64,000 nucleotides of DNA. Origin: Lachnospiraceae bacterium (lineage in GTDB: Bacteria; Bacillota; Clostridia; Lachnospirales; Lachnospiraceae). The stretch spans positions 110,391 through 174,390 of the forward strand of contig SVEG01000006.1 in NCBI GenBank assembly GCA_015057505.1, read 5' to 3'. The position numbers and the translations under genes are program-made. This document shows, one piece after another, positions 53,488 to 62,526 of the stretch. The stretch's first letter is position 1. The number at the start of each line of letters is the position of its first letter. Under the pieces are notes generated by a model that ran no database searches, had not been told where the DNA came from, and saw only the letters and a program-made list of their open reading frames with translations.

Positions 53488-55680
53488 ATGAAAAACATGA
53501 AGAAATTGCTTGCTTTGGTTCTCGCAGTTGTTATGGTTTGCAGCATGTTAACAGCATGTGGCGGTAATACAGACCCGACAACAACAGCACCCACAACAAC
53601 ACAGGGTAACAATGAGAATCCTACAACAGGCGGAAACAACGATTCTACAACAGCTCCTACAACAACAGAGCCGGCTAAGAAGCTTGAGTACAAGAAGGGT
53701 ACAGTTCTTCGTATGGCTACAGGTTACAACAACAACAAGACAGGTATGAGCTTTGCAGCAGAAGTTGCAGGCGAGGGTATTACTCTTGCTGATGGTAAGA
53801 CATACCATGCAGGCGACTTAAAGCCTACTTGGGTTGAGGTACAGAACATTCTCGGTATTACAATCGAGGATAAATACCAGGGTAACTCAGCTACTAACGA
53901 GCTTAAGTACTGGAAAGAGCAGCTTAATCAGGTTGATATCTTAAGCGGTAACACAGTAGGTCTTACAGAAGAAGGTGTTGCAGGTAACATCGTTAACCTT
54001 ACAGAGTATCTTGATTATATGCCTAACTTCAAGGCTTATCTTGAGTCTAACCCGATTATGAGACTTTCTATCATCGGTGATACCAATACAGGTGCTATCT
54101 ACGTGGCTCCTTACTTCGATGGTGTAGATGATATCGAGCGTATGCCTCTTATGAGAACTGACTGGGTTGAGAAGCTTCTCAATGGTTCAGGCGCTTTCAC
54201 AGCAGCAGCAAGCGGTACGCTTAAGCCCGCAGCTTATGAGCCTTATATGCCTACATCAGGTAAGGTTGCAATTGATGTAGTTAAGAAAGACGGTTCAGCA
54301 GTTGAGACAATTAACAAAGATTATGATGCAGCAGGCAACATCGTTAAGAAGATGAATGATGCTCTTGCAGCAGGCACAGTTACAGGCGTTGACGCAGTTA
54401 ACATGCTTAGAGATTATATCGATAAGGCATACAACGGATACTACGGTACAAATCGTGCAGACCTTTTCATCGGTCAGAACGCAGCTTGGGATGCTGACGA
54501 ATTAGTAGCACTCCTTCGTTGTGTAGTTGCTAATGCACAGACACTTAATGGTACAGATTCAGTTCAGGGTCTCTTCTCAAGAGAAGATGCTAATACACAG
54601 AGACGTGTTGATATGTATCGTTTCGCAGGTACACTTTTTGGTGTTCGTGGCCTTGAGTCAAGACAGGATTTCCTCTATGTAGGAACAGACGGCAAGCTTC
54701 ATGACGCTCGTCAGGAAGAAGCTACATACGTAGCACTTGAGAGAATGAATGCAATGGTTAAGGAAGGACTTATTTCTTCATCATTCATTAATCAGGAAGA
54801 CGTTAAGACAGATAAGATGCTTTCAACAGATGCTGGTTTCATGCACTACGATTACAACCAGACACAGACAGTTTACAACGAGACAAAGCTTCAGGATGGC
54901 GAGAAGTACATGGCAGTTATGGTTCCTGTAGCTCGTTGGAACGATGGTTCAGAGAAATTCATGAGATTTACAGAGTCTTGGAGATCAGTTAAGACAGATG
55001 CTTGGGGTATCTCTAAGGCAGGTGTTGGTGATGACAAAGATAAGCTTCATGCTGCTCTTGCACTTCTTGATTATGCTTACAGCATTGAAGGTCAGATTCT
55101 TATGTCATACGGTCCTGATGCATTCATCAAGACAAATGCAGACGGTTCATACGTAACATTCAACTTCAATGGTCAGCAGTGGCCGGTTATCGCTGATGCT
55201 ACATATGCTGAGCTTTGGGAGAAGGCATCAGGTAACTATACAAACTATGCTCGTCAGTATCTTGGTTCAACATTGGCATTTGCTAAGAGCCAGGCATTCG
55301 AGTATCAGTGTACACATGAAGTTGGTAAGGAAGGTGCAGGTTACATCTCAACGGCTATCGGTCTCGGAACAATTAAGCATCCTGAGCTTGCTATTGCAGA
55401 GAATCCTTGGTATACATCTATCCCTACAGTTCTTCCGAATACAAACGCAGAGAACGATATCCTTAAGGGATATACAGAGCTTGCAGACAACTATGGTACA
55501 GCTAAGGGTAAGGTAAGTATCCTTGTTGACCTTATTGTTGGTGGATACTCAGGTGAAGGTACAACTTCAAGAGCAGAGACAATTAACACAGTTAAGACAA
55601 CATGGAACGGTTCAGCATACCTTATGCTTAAGCAGCAGGCTTATGACAAGCTTGTTAAGTTCTATAACGCTAACAAATAA
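53488..55680 (+). CDS. Sugar-binding lipoprotein of the ABC importer
   Basis: Captures the oligosaccharide outside the cell. The signal peptide ends with lipobox LTAC (Cys at 24), followed by a Thr/Asn/Gly-rich linker (about 27-62) that probably spans the wall. The binding domain is long: 730 residues against about 500 for LplA-type proteins, with extra segments around 230-330. The sequence is unusually rich in fast codons compared with the flanking genes, suggesting high expression. A strong hairpin just after it may protect its mRNA. Ligand not determinable; pectin-derived uronides are the best guess from neighbours. Confidence 0.92.
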   Translation: MKNMKKLLALVLAVVMVCSMLTACGGNTDPTTTAPTTTQGNNENPTTGGNNDSTTAPTTTEPAKKLEYKKGTVLRMATGYNNNKTGMSFAAEVAGEGITLADGKTYHAGDLKPTWVEVQNILGITIEDKYQGNSATNELKYWKEQLNQVDILSGNTVGLTEEGVAGNIVNLTEYLDYMPNFKAYLESNPIMRLSIIGDTNTGAIYVAPYFDGVDDIERMPLMRTDWVEKLLNGSGAFTAAASGTLKPAAYEPYMPTSGKVAIDVVKKDGSAVETINKDYDAAGNIVKKMNDALAAGTVTGVDAVNMLRDYIDKAYNGYYGTNRADLFIGQNAAWDADELVALLRCVVANAQTLNGTDSVQGLFSREDANTQRRVDMYRFAGTLFGVRGLESRQDFLYVGTDGKLHDARQEEATYVALERMNAMVKEGLISSSFINQEDVKTDKMLSTDAGFMHYDYNQTQTVYNETKLQDGEKYMAVMVPVARWNDGSEKFMRFTESWRSVKTDAWGISKAGVGDDKDKLHAALALLDYAYSIEGQILMSYGPDAFIKTNADGSYVTFNFNGQQWPVIADATYAELWEKASGNYTNYARQYLGSTLAFAKSQAFEYQCTHEVGKEGAGYISTAIGLGTIKHPELAIAENPWYTSIPTVLPNTNAENDILKGYTELADNYGTAKGKVSILVDLIVGGYSGEGTTSRAETINTVKTTWNGSAYLMLKQQAYDKLVKFYNANK

Positions 55681-55707
55681 TAAACAGTAATCAAAATGTA
55701 ATTTGAT

Positions 55708-55743
55708 TTTACGGCGGGGAGCGTTAAGCTCCTCCGCTGTAAA
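55708..55743 (+). other. Intercistronic stem-loop after the binding-protein gene
   Basis: Arms 55708-55722 and 55728-55743 pair over 15 bp with one bulge and two wobbles, loop GTTAA. The next bases are A-rich, not T-rich, so it is not a standard terminator. Such hairpins after binding-protein genes often stabilise the upstream mRNA and lower expression of the genes that follow. Confidence 0.7.
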
Positions 55744-55819
55744 TAAAAAAATAACTTATTGTCGGCGAAGAGACGACAAGATAGACTTTGTCAATCTTAG
55801 ACGAAGAATGGAGACAGCT

Positions 55820-56419
55820 ATGTATAAGAAACAAATGATTCTCCAGCGAGTTGTATGCTACTTCCTTATAGCAGCAGCGACGCTTGTATTTATATATTCC
55901 TTGGGAATTATGACAGATTTATATGACATGAAATTGGACTACTATGCACAGGATTATTATACCGTAGAGGGTGGTACTCCTATGGTACCCGGAACGGAAG
56001 TTTACTATGATATGCAGGAGTTCAACCGTGATTTTACAAAGATGGGTATTGTTTTGATACTTGTTGCTTTGTCACAGTTTGTATTCCAGAATCACACTCG
56101 CAGAAAATATTACATCGCAAATTACATTACTGTCATTGCCAATACGGCGGCAGGTATCTATGCAACCAAGTGGGCACTTGACAATATATTTAAATATAAA
56201 GAGCAGTTCTTGGGGATAGACTTTGAGACACTTGAAATGTTCTCAACAATATTCAAATTCTATTTTACAAAATCGACCTTCTGGTTTGATATTAGTAAAA
56301 CAGTATTTGCTATTCTTCTTGCGGCTGTTGCATTAAATGTTATAAATCTTATATGGAAGATTATATTGATGAGAGCAGAGAAGAAGCTTTTGTCAAGCGG
56401 TAAGGAGGGTGCTGTATAA
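55820..56419 (+). CDS. Small membrane protein A between ABC genes
   Basis: ATG 55820 has GGAGA 6 bp upstream; ATG 55808 is an alternative and still longer readings lack a ribosome site. The 199-residue protein has about four transmembrane helices, with an extracellular loop (about 35-72) rich in Tyr and Asp between the first two. I recognise no family. Its stop overlaps the next start (TAATG), and both lie inside the sugar ABC operon, so a role in that system is likely. Confidence 0.7.
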   Translation: MYKKQMILQRVVCYFLIAAATLVFIYSLGIMTDLYDMKLDYYAQDYYTVEGGTPMVPGTEVYYDMQEFNRDFTKMGIVLILVALSQFVFQNHTRRKYYIANYITVIANTAAGIYATKWALDNIFKYKEQFLGIDFETLEMFSTIFKFYFTKSTFWFDISKTVFAILLAAVALNVINLIWKIILMRAEKKLLSSGKEGAV

Positions 56420-56901
56420 TGGCAGATGTCAAAAATATCAAAGTCGATCGTATGCGTTATACAAAGAATAAGCTTTCTTCCACCCTTGCATATGTCGCGA
56501 TTGTTTTTAATGTATTATATTTTGTCAGCATTTATTCGTCAAATGTAGGCAATTACTATTACAATATATCGATGGGTTTATCGGTGCTTTGTAATCTTGT
56601 TTTCCTTTTGGCGGCTTTCCTTTGTTCAGAAGGTATTAAGAATTATAAGATTGGATATGCGTATTTCCTTATATTTTTAAGTATTGTACAGGTAGCACGT
56701 ATATTCGGTATTCCGAAAAGAGCGCATGGTACAATAATTACGCTTGTTGAAGAAGAAGTTAAGGTTATGACTGACAAGCAGTTTACATATGTTATTGTAT
56801 GTCTTTTGATTTCTGCTGTTGCATGTTTGGTTGCAGGTATAGTAGGTATTGTTAAGACAGTTGTGCTAGAAAAATATAAGAAGGAAATTGGACTGAACTA
56901 A
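56419..56901 (+). CDS. Small membrane protein B between ABC genes
   Basis: A 160-residue protein with four predicted transmembrane helices and a short basic N-terminus. AAGGAGG lies 8 bp before ATG, inside the end of the preceding gene. No family recognised. It directly precedes the first ATPase gene (40 bp). Confidence 0.7.
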   Translation: MADVKNIKVDRMRYTKNKLSSTLAYVAIVFNVLYFVSIYSSNVGNYYYNISMGLSVLCNLVFLLAAFLCSEGIKNYKIGYAYFLIFLSIVQVARIFGIPKRAHGTIITLVEEEVKVMTDKQFTYVIVCLLISAVACLVAGIVGIVKTVVLEKYKKEIGLN

Positions 56902-56941
56902 GAGAACCTAAAGTCCGTAAAGAAAGGCGTGGCTCACAAAT

Positions 56942-58000
56942 ATGGCTTCATTAAGTTTGCAAAATCTCAATAAAATATATGATAATAATGTCCAGGCAGT
57001 TTTTGACTTTAACATGGAAATTAAGGATGGAGAGTTTATCGTTCTCGTAGGTCCCTCCGGTTGCGGTAAGTCAACTACTCTCCGCATGATTGCAGGTCTT
57101 GAGGATATTTCTTCGGGAAGACTTATCATCGACGGTGAGGATGTTACACAGAAGCCTCCGAAGGACAGAGATATAGCGATGGTTTTCCAGAACTATGCTT
57201 TGTATGCTCATATGACAATATACGAGAATATGGCATTTTCATTGACACTCCGTCATGAGAATCCGAATCTTATTCATGAAAAGGTTTTGGCAGCTGCCGA
57301 GATTCTTGGACTCACAGATCAGCTTAACAAAAAACCGAAACAGCTTTCAGGTGGACAGAGACAGCGAGTTGCTATGGGTCGTGCGATTGTACGTACACCT
57401 AAGGTATTCCTTTTTGACGAACCGCTTTCTAACCTTGATGCAAAGCTTCGTGGAGCTACAAGACGAGAGATTCTTCTTTTGCACAAGAGACTTAAAGCGA
57501 CAATGTTGTATGTAACACATGATCAGACAGAGGCTCTTACATTGGCAGACAGAATCGTATGTATGTCAATGGGATATGTACAGCAGATAGGAACACCGCT
57601 TGAACTTTATGATACACCGGCTAACCTTTTTGTTGCTTCTTTTATCGGACTTCCTCCGATGAACTTCTTTGACTGTACGGTTGCAGAAGGAAGCCTTAAA
57701 GGTGATGGATTTGAATATATGCTTAATGATCATGAGAAGGCACTTCTCAAGGATTATGCAGGTAAGGTTATTACGCTTGGTGTTCGTCCTGAGAATATTG
57801 TACATGGTAATAATTGCAAACTTAACGTTATCAGTAATGAGAACCTTGGACAGACAACACTCGTGCACGGAACCATCGGCGGACATAAGGCTACTGCTAA
57901 GTTGCGTGAATGGGCTAACTATAAACATGGCGATGTAGTAGATGTTGCATTTAACGGAGTTCATTTCTTCGATAAAGAAACTACTAACGCGATAAGATAA
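56942..58000 (+). CDS. Sugar ABC transporter ATPase (MsmK/UgpC type), first copy
   Basis: Drives the importer by ATP hydrolysis. The 352-residue protein has Walker A GPSGCGKSTT, Q-loop MVFQNYALYAHM, signature LSGGQRQRVAMGRAI, Walker B VFLFDEP, the H-loop His in VTHDQTEALTLAD, and a TOBE-type regulatory tail (about 235-352). CUT1 importers of the LplABC type usually borrow one shared ATPase, so a dedicated gene in the operon is already notable; a second copy follows at 59279. No membrane segment. Confidence 0.95.
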   Translation: MASLSLQNLNKIYDNNVQAVFDFNMEIKDGEFIVLVGPSGCGKSTTLRMIAGLEDISSGRLIIDGEDVTQKPPKDRDIAMVFQNYALYAHMTIYENMAFSLTLRHENPNLIHEKVLAAAEILGLTDQLNKKPKQLSGGQRQRVAMGRAIVRTPKVFLFDEPLSNLDAKLRGATRREILLLHKRLKATMLYVTHDQTEALTLADRIVCMSMGYVQQIGTPLELYDTPANLFVASFIGLPPMNFFDCTVAEGSLKGDGFEYMLNDHEKALLKDYAGKVITLGVRPENIVHGNNCKLNVISNENLGQTTLVHGTIGGHKATAKLREWANYKHGDVVDVAFNGVHFFDKETTNAIR

Positions 58001-58013
58001 AGGATTGAAGACT

Positions 58014-58598
58014 ATGGCAAAGAATAATAAATCAATAGTATCACGTATCGGATCCGGAATTAAGGAAGCAATCAGAAAATTTCTGGTTTCCCTTAAGAAA
58101 AATCCACAGGTTATTCCGTTGTTGGCACATACGGTAGCATTCCTCATTTTCTCCATGAATTTGACGGATATTTCAGATACTACAGCTAAGATATATGGTA
58201 AGCATATGGGACTTTGTGCATTTGTGGTAATGTTATTCTCAATACTTGCATATGTGTGCTTGTTTAGTGCATTCCCCAAGCGTCAGAAGCCTAATTATTT
58301 AATGCTTGCAATTATCGCGGCATTGTATGTGGCAATTATTGTTGCTGATGTTCACTATTCAGGACGTATTACGGCAGCTCTTACGAGAGCAGAAAGCCCT
58401 ATCGAGATTACAGATGTGACGGCATATATTCCTATTGCACAGAAGGTAATTTCAACACATATTATTGCAGTTATTGTTTCTGCAGTATTGATTGCACTTG
58501 AGCCGGTATATGCTAAACTTCTTAAGAAGATTAATACATCTGTTGAGATTGAATACACAGCAAATATCGACAGCATTGATATAAGTGACGAGGAATAA
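58014..58598 (+). CDS. Small membrane protein C between ABC genes
   Basis: ATG 58014 lies 9 bp after AAAGGA; the TTG at 58005 is less likely. The 194-residue protein has a basic N-terminus, four transmembrane helices and a cytoplasmic acidic tail ending SIDISDEE. No family recognised. It lies 13 bp after the first ATPase and 9 bp before the next small membrane protein, in one operon. Confidence 0.7.
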   Translation: MAKNNKSIVSRIGSGIKEAIRKFLVSLKKNPQVIPLLAHTVAFLIFSMNLTDISDTTAKIYGKHMGLCAFVVMLFSILAYVCLFSAFPKRQKPNYLMLAIIAALYVAIIVADVHYSGRITAALTRAESPIEITDVTAYIPIAQKVISTHIIAVIVSAVLIALEPVYAKLLKKINTSVEIEYTANIDSIDISDEE

Positions 58599-58607
58599 TC
58601 AGTAATA

Positions 58608-59243
58608 ATGAGAAATAAAAAAAATATTAATACCGAGCAGAAAAAACCTGTCGCAGAGAACTATTATAATCTTAAGACTGATGCGGTAGAGCGACTTGCA
58701 AATGCTGATAAGAAAACCTATGAAGAACCAAAGACAGATCCGGGTAGGAAGTATCGTAGCAGTTCGATAGATAAGATTCCTGCATGGATTAAGGCTTTAT
58801 TTATCAAGTTTTGGTTCAATGGTGCAGTATGTTTCTTCATATTTTGGGGTCTTGGATTGTACATTAACAGTATGGAGAACATGATTCTTATCATGGCGGT
58901 AGTGCTTGGTATTATAACAGATATTTTAGTTAATAATGCCTTTCGTTTTTTTGAACGATATGACGGACAGAACAGTAAATGGATGATGTTCCCGCAGAAG
59001 AAGTTTTGGACTTTCTTTGCGAATATCGTATATGCTTTTATAGTGCTTCTCGGTGTAATATGGTTTTATAATATATTCAATGGGTTGCTTAACAGCATAA
59101 AAGGTACGGAAGGACAGATATATCTGGGTGTTGAACCTATAGTATTCGGTTTGAGTTACATGTTAATTGATTTATTCTTTATCGGAATAAAGAATTTACT
59201 TGTAAGTATAGTAACCGATGCAAAACAAAAGAATGGAATGTAA
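58608..59243 (+). CDS. Small membrane protein D between ABC genes
   Basis: A 211-residue protein: a hydrophilic, Lys-rich N-terminus (about 1-60), then four hydrophobic helices. DILVNNAFRFFERYDGQNSK and MMFPQKKFWTFFANI lie in the middle; the pattern of helices with a conserved aromatic-rich stretch is not one I know. It ends 35 bp before the second ATPase. The ribosome site is weak, so translational coupling to the preceding gene is likely. Confidence 0.7.
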   Translation: MRNKKNINTEQKKPVAENYYNLKTDAVERLANADKKTYEEPKTDPGRKYRSSSIDKIPAWIKALFIKFWFNGAVCFFIFWGLGLYINSMENMILIMAVVLGIITDILVNNAFRFFERYDGQNSKWMMFPQKKFWTFFANIVYAFIVLLGVIWFYNIFNGLLNSIKGTEGQIYLGVEPIVFGLSYMLIDLFFIGIKNLLVSIVTDAKQKNGM

Positions 59244-59278
59244 TACATTTAATTTATAATTAAAGTAAGGAGTTAATT

Positions 59279-60370
59279 ATGGCATACCTCACATTACAAG
59301 GCATAAACAAAATTTATCCCAATGGTTTTCATGCTGTGCATGATTTTAATTTGGAGATTGAGCAGGGCGAATTCATAATTTTTGTCGGTCCTTCGGGATG
59401 CGGTAAATCTACAACTCTTCGTATGATAGCAGGTCTTGAGAATATCAGTAAGGGTGAGTTTTATATCGACGGAGTTCGTGCTAACGAGAAGGGTCCTCGT
59501 GAGCGTGAGGTTGCGATGGTATTCCAGAGTTATGCGCTTTATCCGCATATGTCAGTATATGATAATATGGCATTCGGTCTTACACTTCAGGGTGTAGATG
59601 ATGATATTATTGAGCAGAGAGTAATGGATACTGCAAGAATTCTTGGTCTTACAGATTACCTTGACAGAAAGCCGAGAGCTCTTTCGGGTGGTCAGAGACA
59701 GCGTGTTGCCGTAGGTAGAGCTATTATCCGTAAGGTTGGTATTTTCCTCATGGATGAGCCGCTTTCAAACCTTGATGCTAAGCAGCGTGTAACAATGCGT
59801 TCAGAGATTACCGATATCCACAGAAAAGTCGGAGCAACAACAATCTACGTAACACACGATCAGACAGAGGCTATGACCATGGCTGACAGAATCGTAGTTA
59901 TGAAGGATGGATATATTCAGCAGGTTGGTACACCTTATGAATTGTATTTCAAGCCGGTTAATATGTTCGTTGCAGGTTTCATCGGCGAGCCGCCTATGAA
60001 CTTTATCACGGCAGACGTTCAGAACGGAGCTATTAAGGTTGGCAGTACAACGCTTGCACTTTCAAATGTTCTTGCGGCAGATAAGCTTGCTACGTATGAA
60101 GGCAAGAAGATTATCTTCGGTTTCCGTCCGGAAGTAATCGAACTTGGCGCTAAGGCTGACAGTTATGTTCTTAAGGCAGATGTGGAGCTTACAGAGCTTT
60201 TGGGAGATAACACTAACGTATATGTTGATATCGAAGGCGTTAAGTCAATCCTTAAGGTTGATCCTCATGACACACCTGAGATGGATACCAACATTGAATT
60301 CTCAATTCCTTACAAGAGTGTATACCTCTTTGACGGAGATACAGAGATGGTTATTGATACAAATAAATAA
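59279..60370 (+). CDS. Sugar ABC transporter ATPase (MsmK/UgpC type), second copy
   Basis: A 363-residue paralogue of the ATPase at 56942, with Walker A GPSGCGKSTT, Q-loop MVFQSYALYPHM, signature LSGGQRQRVAVGRAI, Walker B IFLMDEP and VTHDQTEAMTMAD, plus the TOBE tail. This copy is the closer match to the standard MsmK/UgpC consensus. The two may form a heterodimer, or serve different permeases. TAAGGAG is its ribosome site, and a terminator follows. Confidence 0.95.
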   Translation: MAYLTLQGINKIYPNGFHAVHDFNLEIEQGEFIIFVGPSGCGKSTTLRMIAGLENISKGEFYIDGVRANEKGPREREVAMVFQSYALYPHMSVYDNMAFGLTLQGVDDDIIEQRVMDTARILGLTDYLDRKPRALSGGQRQRVAVGRAIIRKVGIFLMDEPLSNLDAKQRVTMRSEITDIHRKVGATTIYVTHDQTEAMTMADRIVVMKDGYIQQVGTPYELYFKPVNMFVAGFIGEPPMNFITADVQNGAIKVGSTTLALSNVLAADKLATYEGKKIIFGFRPEVIELGAKADSYVLKADVELTELLGDNTNVYVDIEGVKSILKVDPHDTPEMDTNIEFSIPYKSVYLFDGDTEMVIDTNK

Positions 60371-60386
60371 TGTTTTTTGATTATAG

Positions 60387-60428
60387 CCCGATATCAGCGA
60401 AGGTTTTTGCGGATATCGGGTTAATTTT
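60387..60428 (+). terminator. Terminator of the sugar ABC operon
   Basis: CCCGATATC (60387-60395) pairs with GATATCGGG (60412-60420) with further inner pairs, followed by TTAATTTT. Confidence 0.75.
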
Positions 60429-60543
60429 ATGGGAGTGATGGGAAATGGATGAATATATGTTGGTAATTTTGTACGGAAAAATATAAATAAATCAAGGGAA
60501 ATAAGCCAATCTTAAAAAAATTGATAAAAAACATAATAAATTC

Positions 60544-60572
60544 TTGAATTTTTTGATATTCAATGTTATCAT
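60544..60572 (+). promoter_or_regulatory. Promoter of the araC-type regulator gene
   Basis: TTGAAT (60544-60549) and TATCAT (60567-60572) with a 17-bp spacer, 28 bp before the start codon. Confidence 0.55.
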
Positions 60573-60600
60573 AAAAGAAAAAAACTTGAGGGATAAATAA

Positions 60601-61401
60601 ATGAGAGGCAATATTACAAAATATATACCCAACTACTATTACAGTAAAGTAGTAGATATTGTTGACCACGAATCCACGCATCATTATCATCATGCGTTTG
60701 AAGTTTATTATATGAAGAGTGGAACCTGCAATTATTTTATTGGCAACCATTCGTATAAAGTTATGCCGGGAGATGTTATACTGATACCGGAGGATATAAT
60801 TCATCGTACCAATTATGGTGGTGTTGCTCATACGAGACTTCTTATAAACTGTTCGGGTTACTATATACCTGAAGCAATATCAGAGCGTATACCATCCATA
60901 GGATATCTTTACCGTAACAGTAAAGTCACGGCGCAGCTTGATGATATTTTTACGAATATAGAACAAGAGTACAACCTTGCAGATGAATTGTCCGCAGAAG
61001 CACTCAGGAGCTATACGACAGCATTGTTTTTGCTTATCTTGCGTAACAAGAATGAGCATGAGAAACGCGAGGAGAGTACGCTTATAAGTACGGTGCTCAA
61101 TTATATCCAGCATAATTTTATGAATGATATTAAACTATCTTCTGCAGCCAAATTGGTTTCTGTAAGTTCCGAGCATCTGTCACGTATATTTAAGCAGGAG
61201 ACAGGCTTTGGATTTAAAGAGTACCTTACGATTCTTCGTTTGCAGAAAGCAGAGGACATGCTTAAAAATGAACCGGGAAGAGCTGTAAGCGAGATTGCTT
61301 TTGCATGTGGATTTAATGACGGTAATTATTTTTCATATAAGTTTAAAGAGGCGTATGGAATATCGCCGACGAAAGCAAGAGAGCAGAAAGAGGAGGCATA
61401 A
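60601..61401 (+). CDS. AraC-family transcriptional regulator
   Basis: A 266-residue regulator with an N-terminal cupin sugar-sensing domain (HHYHHAFEVYYMKSGTCNYF, then MPGDVILIPEDIIHR) and a C-terminal pair of helix-turn-helix motifs (about 165-262: SSAAKLVSVSSEHLSRIFKQ, and AVSEIAFACGFNDGNYFSYK). GAGGGA is the ribosome site. It directly follows the sugar ABC operon and overlaps the dehydrogenase gene by one base (TAATG), so it probably controls the transporter, the dehydrogenase or both in response to a sugar or uronate. Confidence 0.93.
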   Translation: MRGNITKYIPNYYYSKVVDIVDHESTHHYHHAFEVYYMKSGTCNYFIGNHSYKVMPGDVILIPEDIIHRTNYGGVAHTRLLINCSGYYIPEAISERIPSIGYLYRNSKVTAQLDDIFTNIEQEYNLADELSAEALRSYTTALFLLILRNKNEHEKREESTLISTVLNYIQHNFMNDIKLSSAAKLVSVSSEHLSRIFKQETGFGFKEYLTILRLQKAEDMLKNEPGRAVSEIAFACGFNDGNYFSYKFKEAYGISPTKAREQKEEA

Positions 61402-62435
61402 TGAAAGTAGCTTTTTTTGATACAAAACCTTATGATATCCCGTCTTTTGATAAATATGGACAGGAACAGGGAATAACTTTTAAATATTTTGAGACTAAAC
61501 TCAATGAAGATACAGTAGATTTAGCTAACGGATATGATGCAGTATGTGCATTTGTTAACGATACAGTGGACGTTGCGGTTATAGAACGTTTGGTTGCCAT
61601 GAATATCCGCGTTTTAGCGTTAAGATGTGCAGGATTTAATAATGTGGATATGAAATATGCTTTTGGAAAAATTCATGTGCTCAGAGTGCCGGCTTATTCA
61701 CCCTACGCAGTTGCGGAGCATGCCATGGCATTGCTTCTTACGTCTATTCGTCGTATACACAAGGCATATATACGTTCAAGAGACTTTAATTTCAGTCTGT
61801 CGGGACTTACCGGATTTGATTTGTATGGCAAGACGGTCGGCGTTATCGGAACAGGTCGTATCGGCAGGGTGTTTATAGATATTTGTCGTGGCTTTGGAAT
61901 GAAAATTTTAGCTTATGATAAATTCCCGGTAAAAGGTTTGGATAACGGGGACACCGTACGATATGTGGAGCTCGATGAGCTTTTCGCGAACAGTGATATT
62001 ATATCGTTACATTGTCCACTGACAGACGAGACTTATCATACAATTGACGAAGTTTCGCTTGATAAATGTAAAAAGGGTGTAGTGATTCTTAATACATCAA
62101 GAGGAGCATTGGTAGACGCTTCTGCACTTCTTGAAGGTATCAAATCACGTAAAGTTGGTGCTGCATGTCTTGATGTGTACGAAGAGGAATCAGACTTGTT
62201 TTTTGAGGATAATTCGGGGCATATCATGGAAGATGACGTGCTTGCGAGACTTATCTCGATGCCGAATGTAATCGTTACCTCACATCAGGCGTTTTTGACG
62301 GAAGAAGCTTTAGAAAATATAGCAGAGACCACAGTAAATAATTTGGTGTGCTTTTTTGAGACAAATCAATGTCCTAATGAGCTTTGCTATCGTTGCGGCG
62401 GTGCAGAGGATTGCAAGGACGGTAAGTGTTTTTAA
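61401..62435 (+). CDS. D-lactate dehydrogenase-like 2-hydroxyacid dehydrogenase
   Basis: Interconverts a D-2-hydroxyacid and its 2-keto acid with NADH. The 344-residue protein has the catalytic series of D-LDH: LRCAGFNNVD, PAYSPYAVAEHAMALLL, Rossmann GVIGTGRIGRVF, HCPLTDETYHTI, NTSRGALVDASALL and the His of TSHQAFLTEEA. It ends in an unusual Cys-rich tail (five Cys in the last 23 residues, NQCPNELCYRCGGAEDC...), which could bind metal or be redox-active. Cotranscribed with the AraC regulator. Confidence 0.92.
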   Translation: MKVAFFDTKPYDIPSFDKYGQEQGITFKYFETKLNEDTVDLANGYDAVCAFVNDTVDVAVIERLVAMNIRVLALRCAGFNNVDMKYAFGKIHVLRVPAYSPYAVAEHAMALLLTSIRRIHKAYIRSRDFNFSLSGLTGFDLYGKTVGVIGTGRIGRVFIDICRGFGMKILAYDKFPVKGLDNGDTVRYVELDELFANSDIISLHCPLTDETYHTIDEVSLDKCKKGVVILNTSRGALVDASALLEGIKSRKVGAACLDVYEEESDLFFEDNSGHIMEDDVLARLISMPNVIVTSHQAFLTEEALENIAETTVNNLVCFFETNQCPNELCYRCGGAEDCKDGKCF

Positions 62436-62462
62436 TAATTTCAGGACATATGCGTGGGATGG

Positions 62463-62491
62463 TTGAAAAAATCTTGTAAGTGACTTATAAT
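62463..62491 (+). promoter_or_regulatory. Promoter of the RpiB-family gene
   Basis: TTGAAA (62463-62468) and exact TATAAT (62486-62491) with a 17-bp spacer, 35 bp before the start codon. Confidence 0.7.
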
Positions 62492-62526
62492 AAAAGAAAT
62501 ATTATAAAACAGAAGGAGAAGACACT

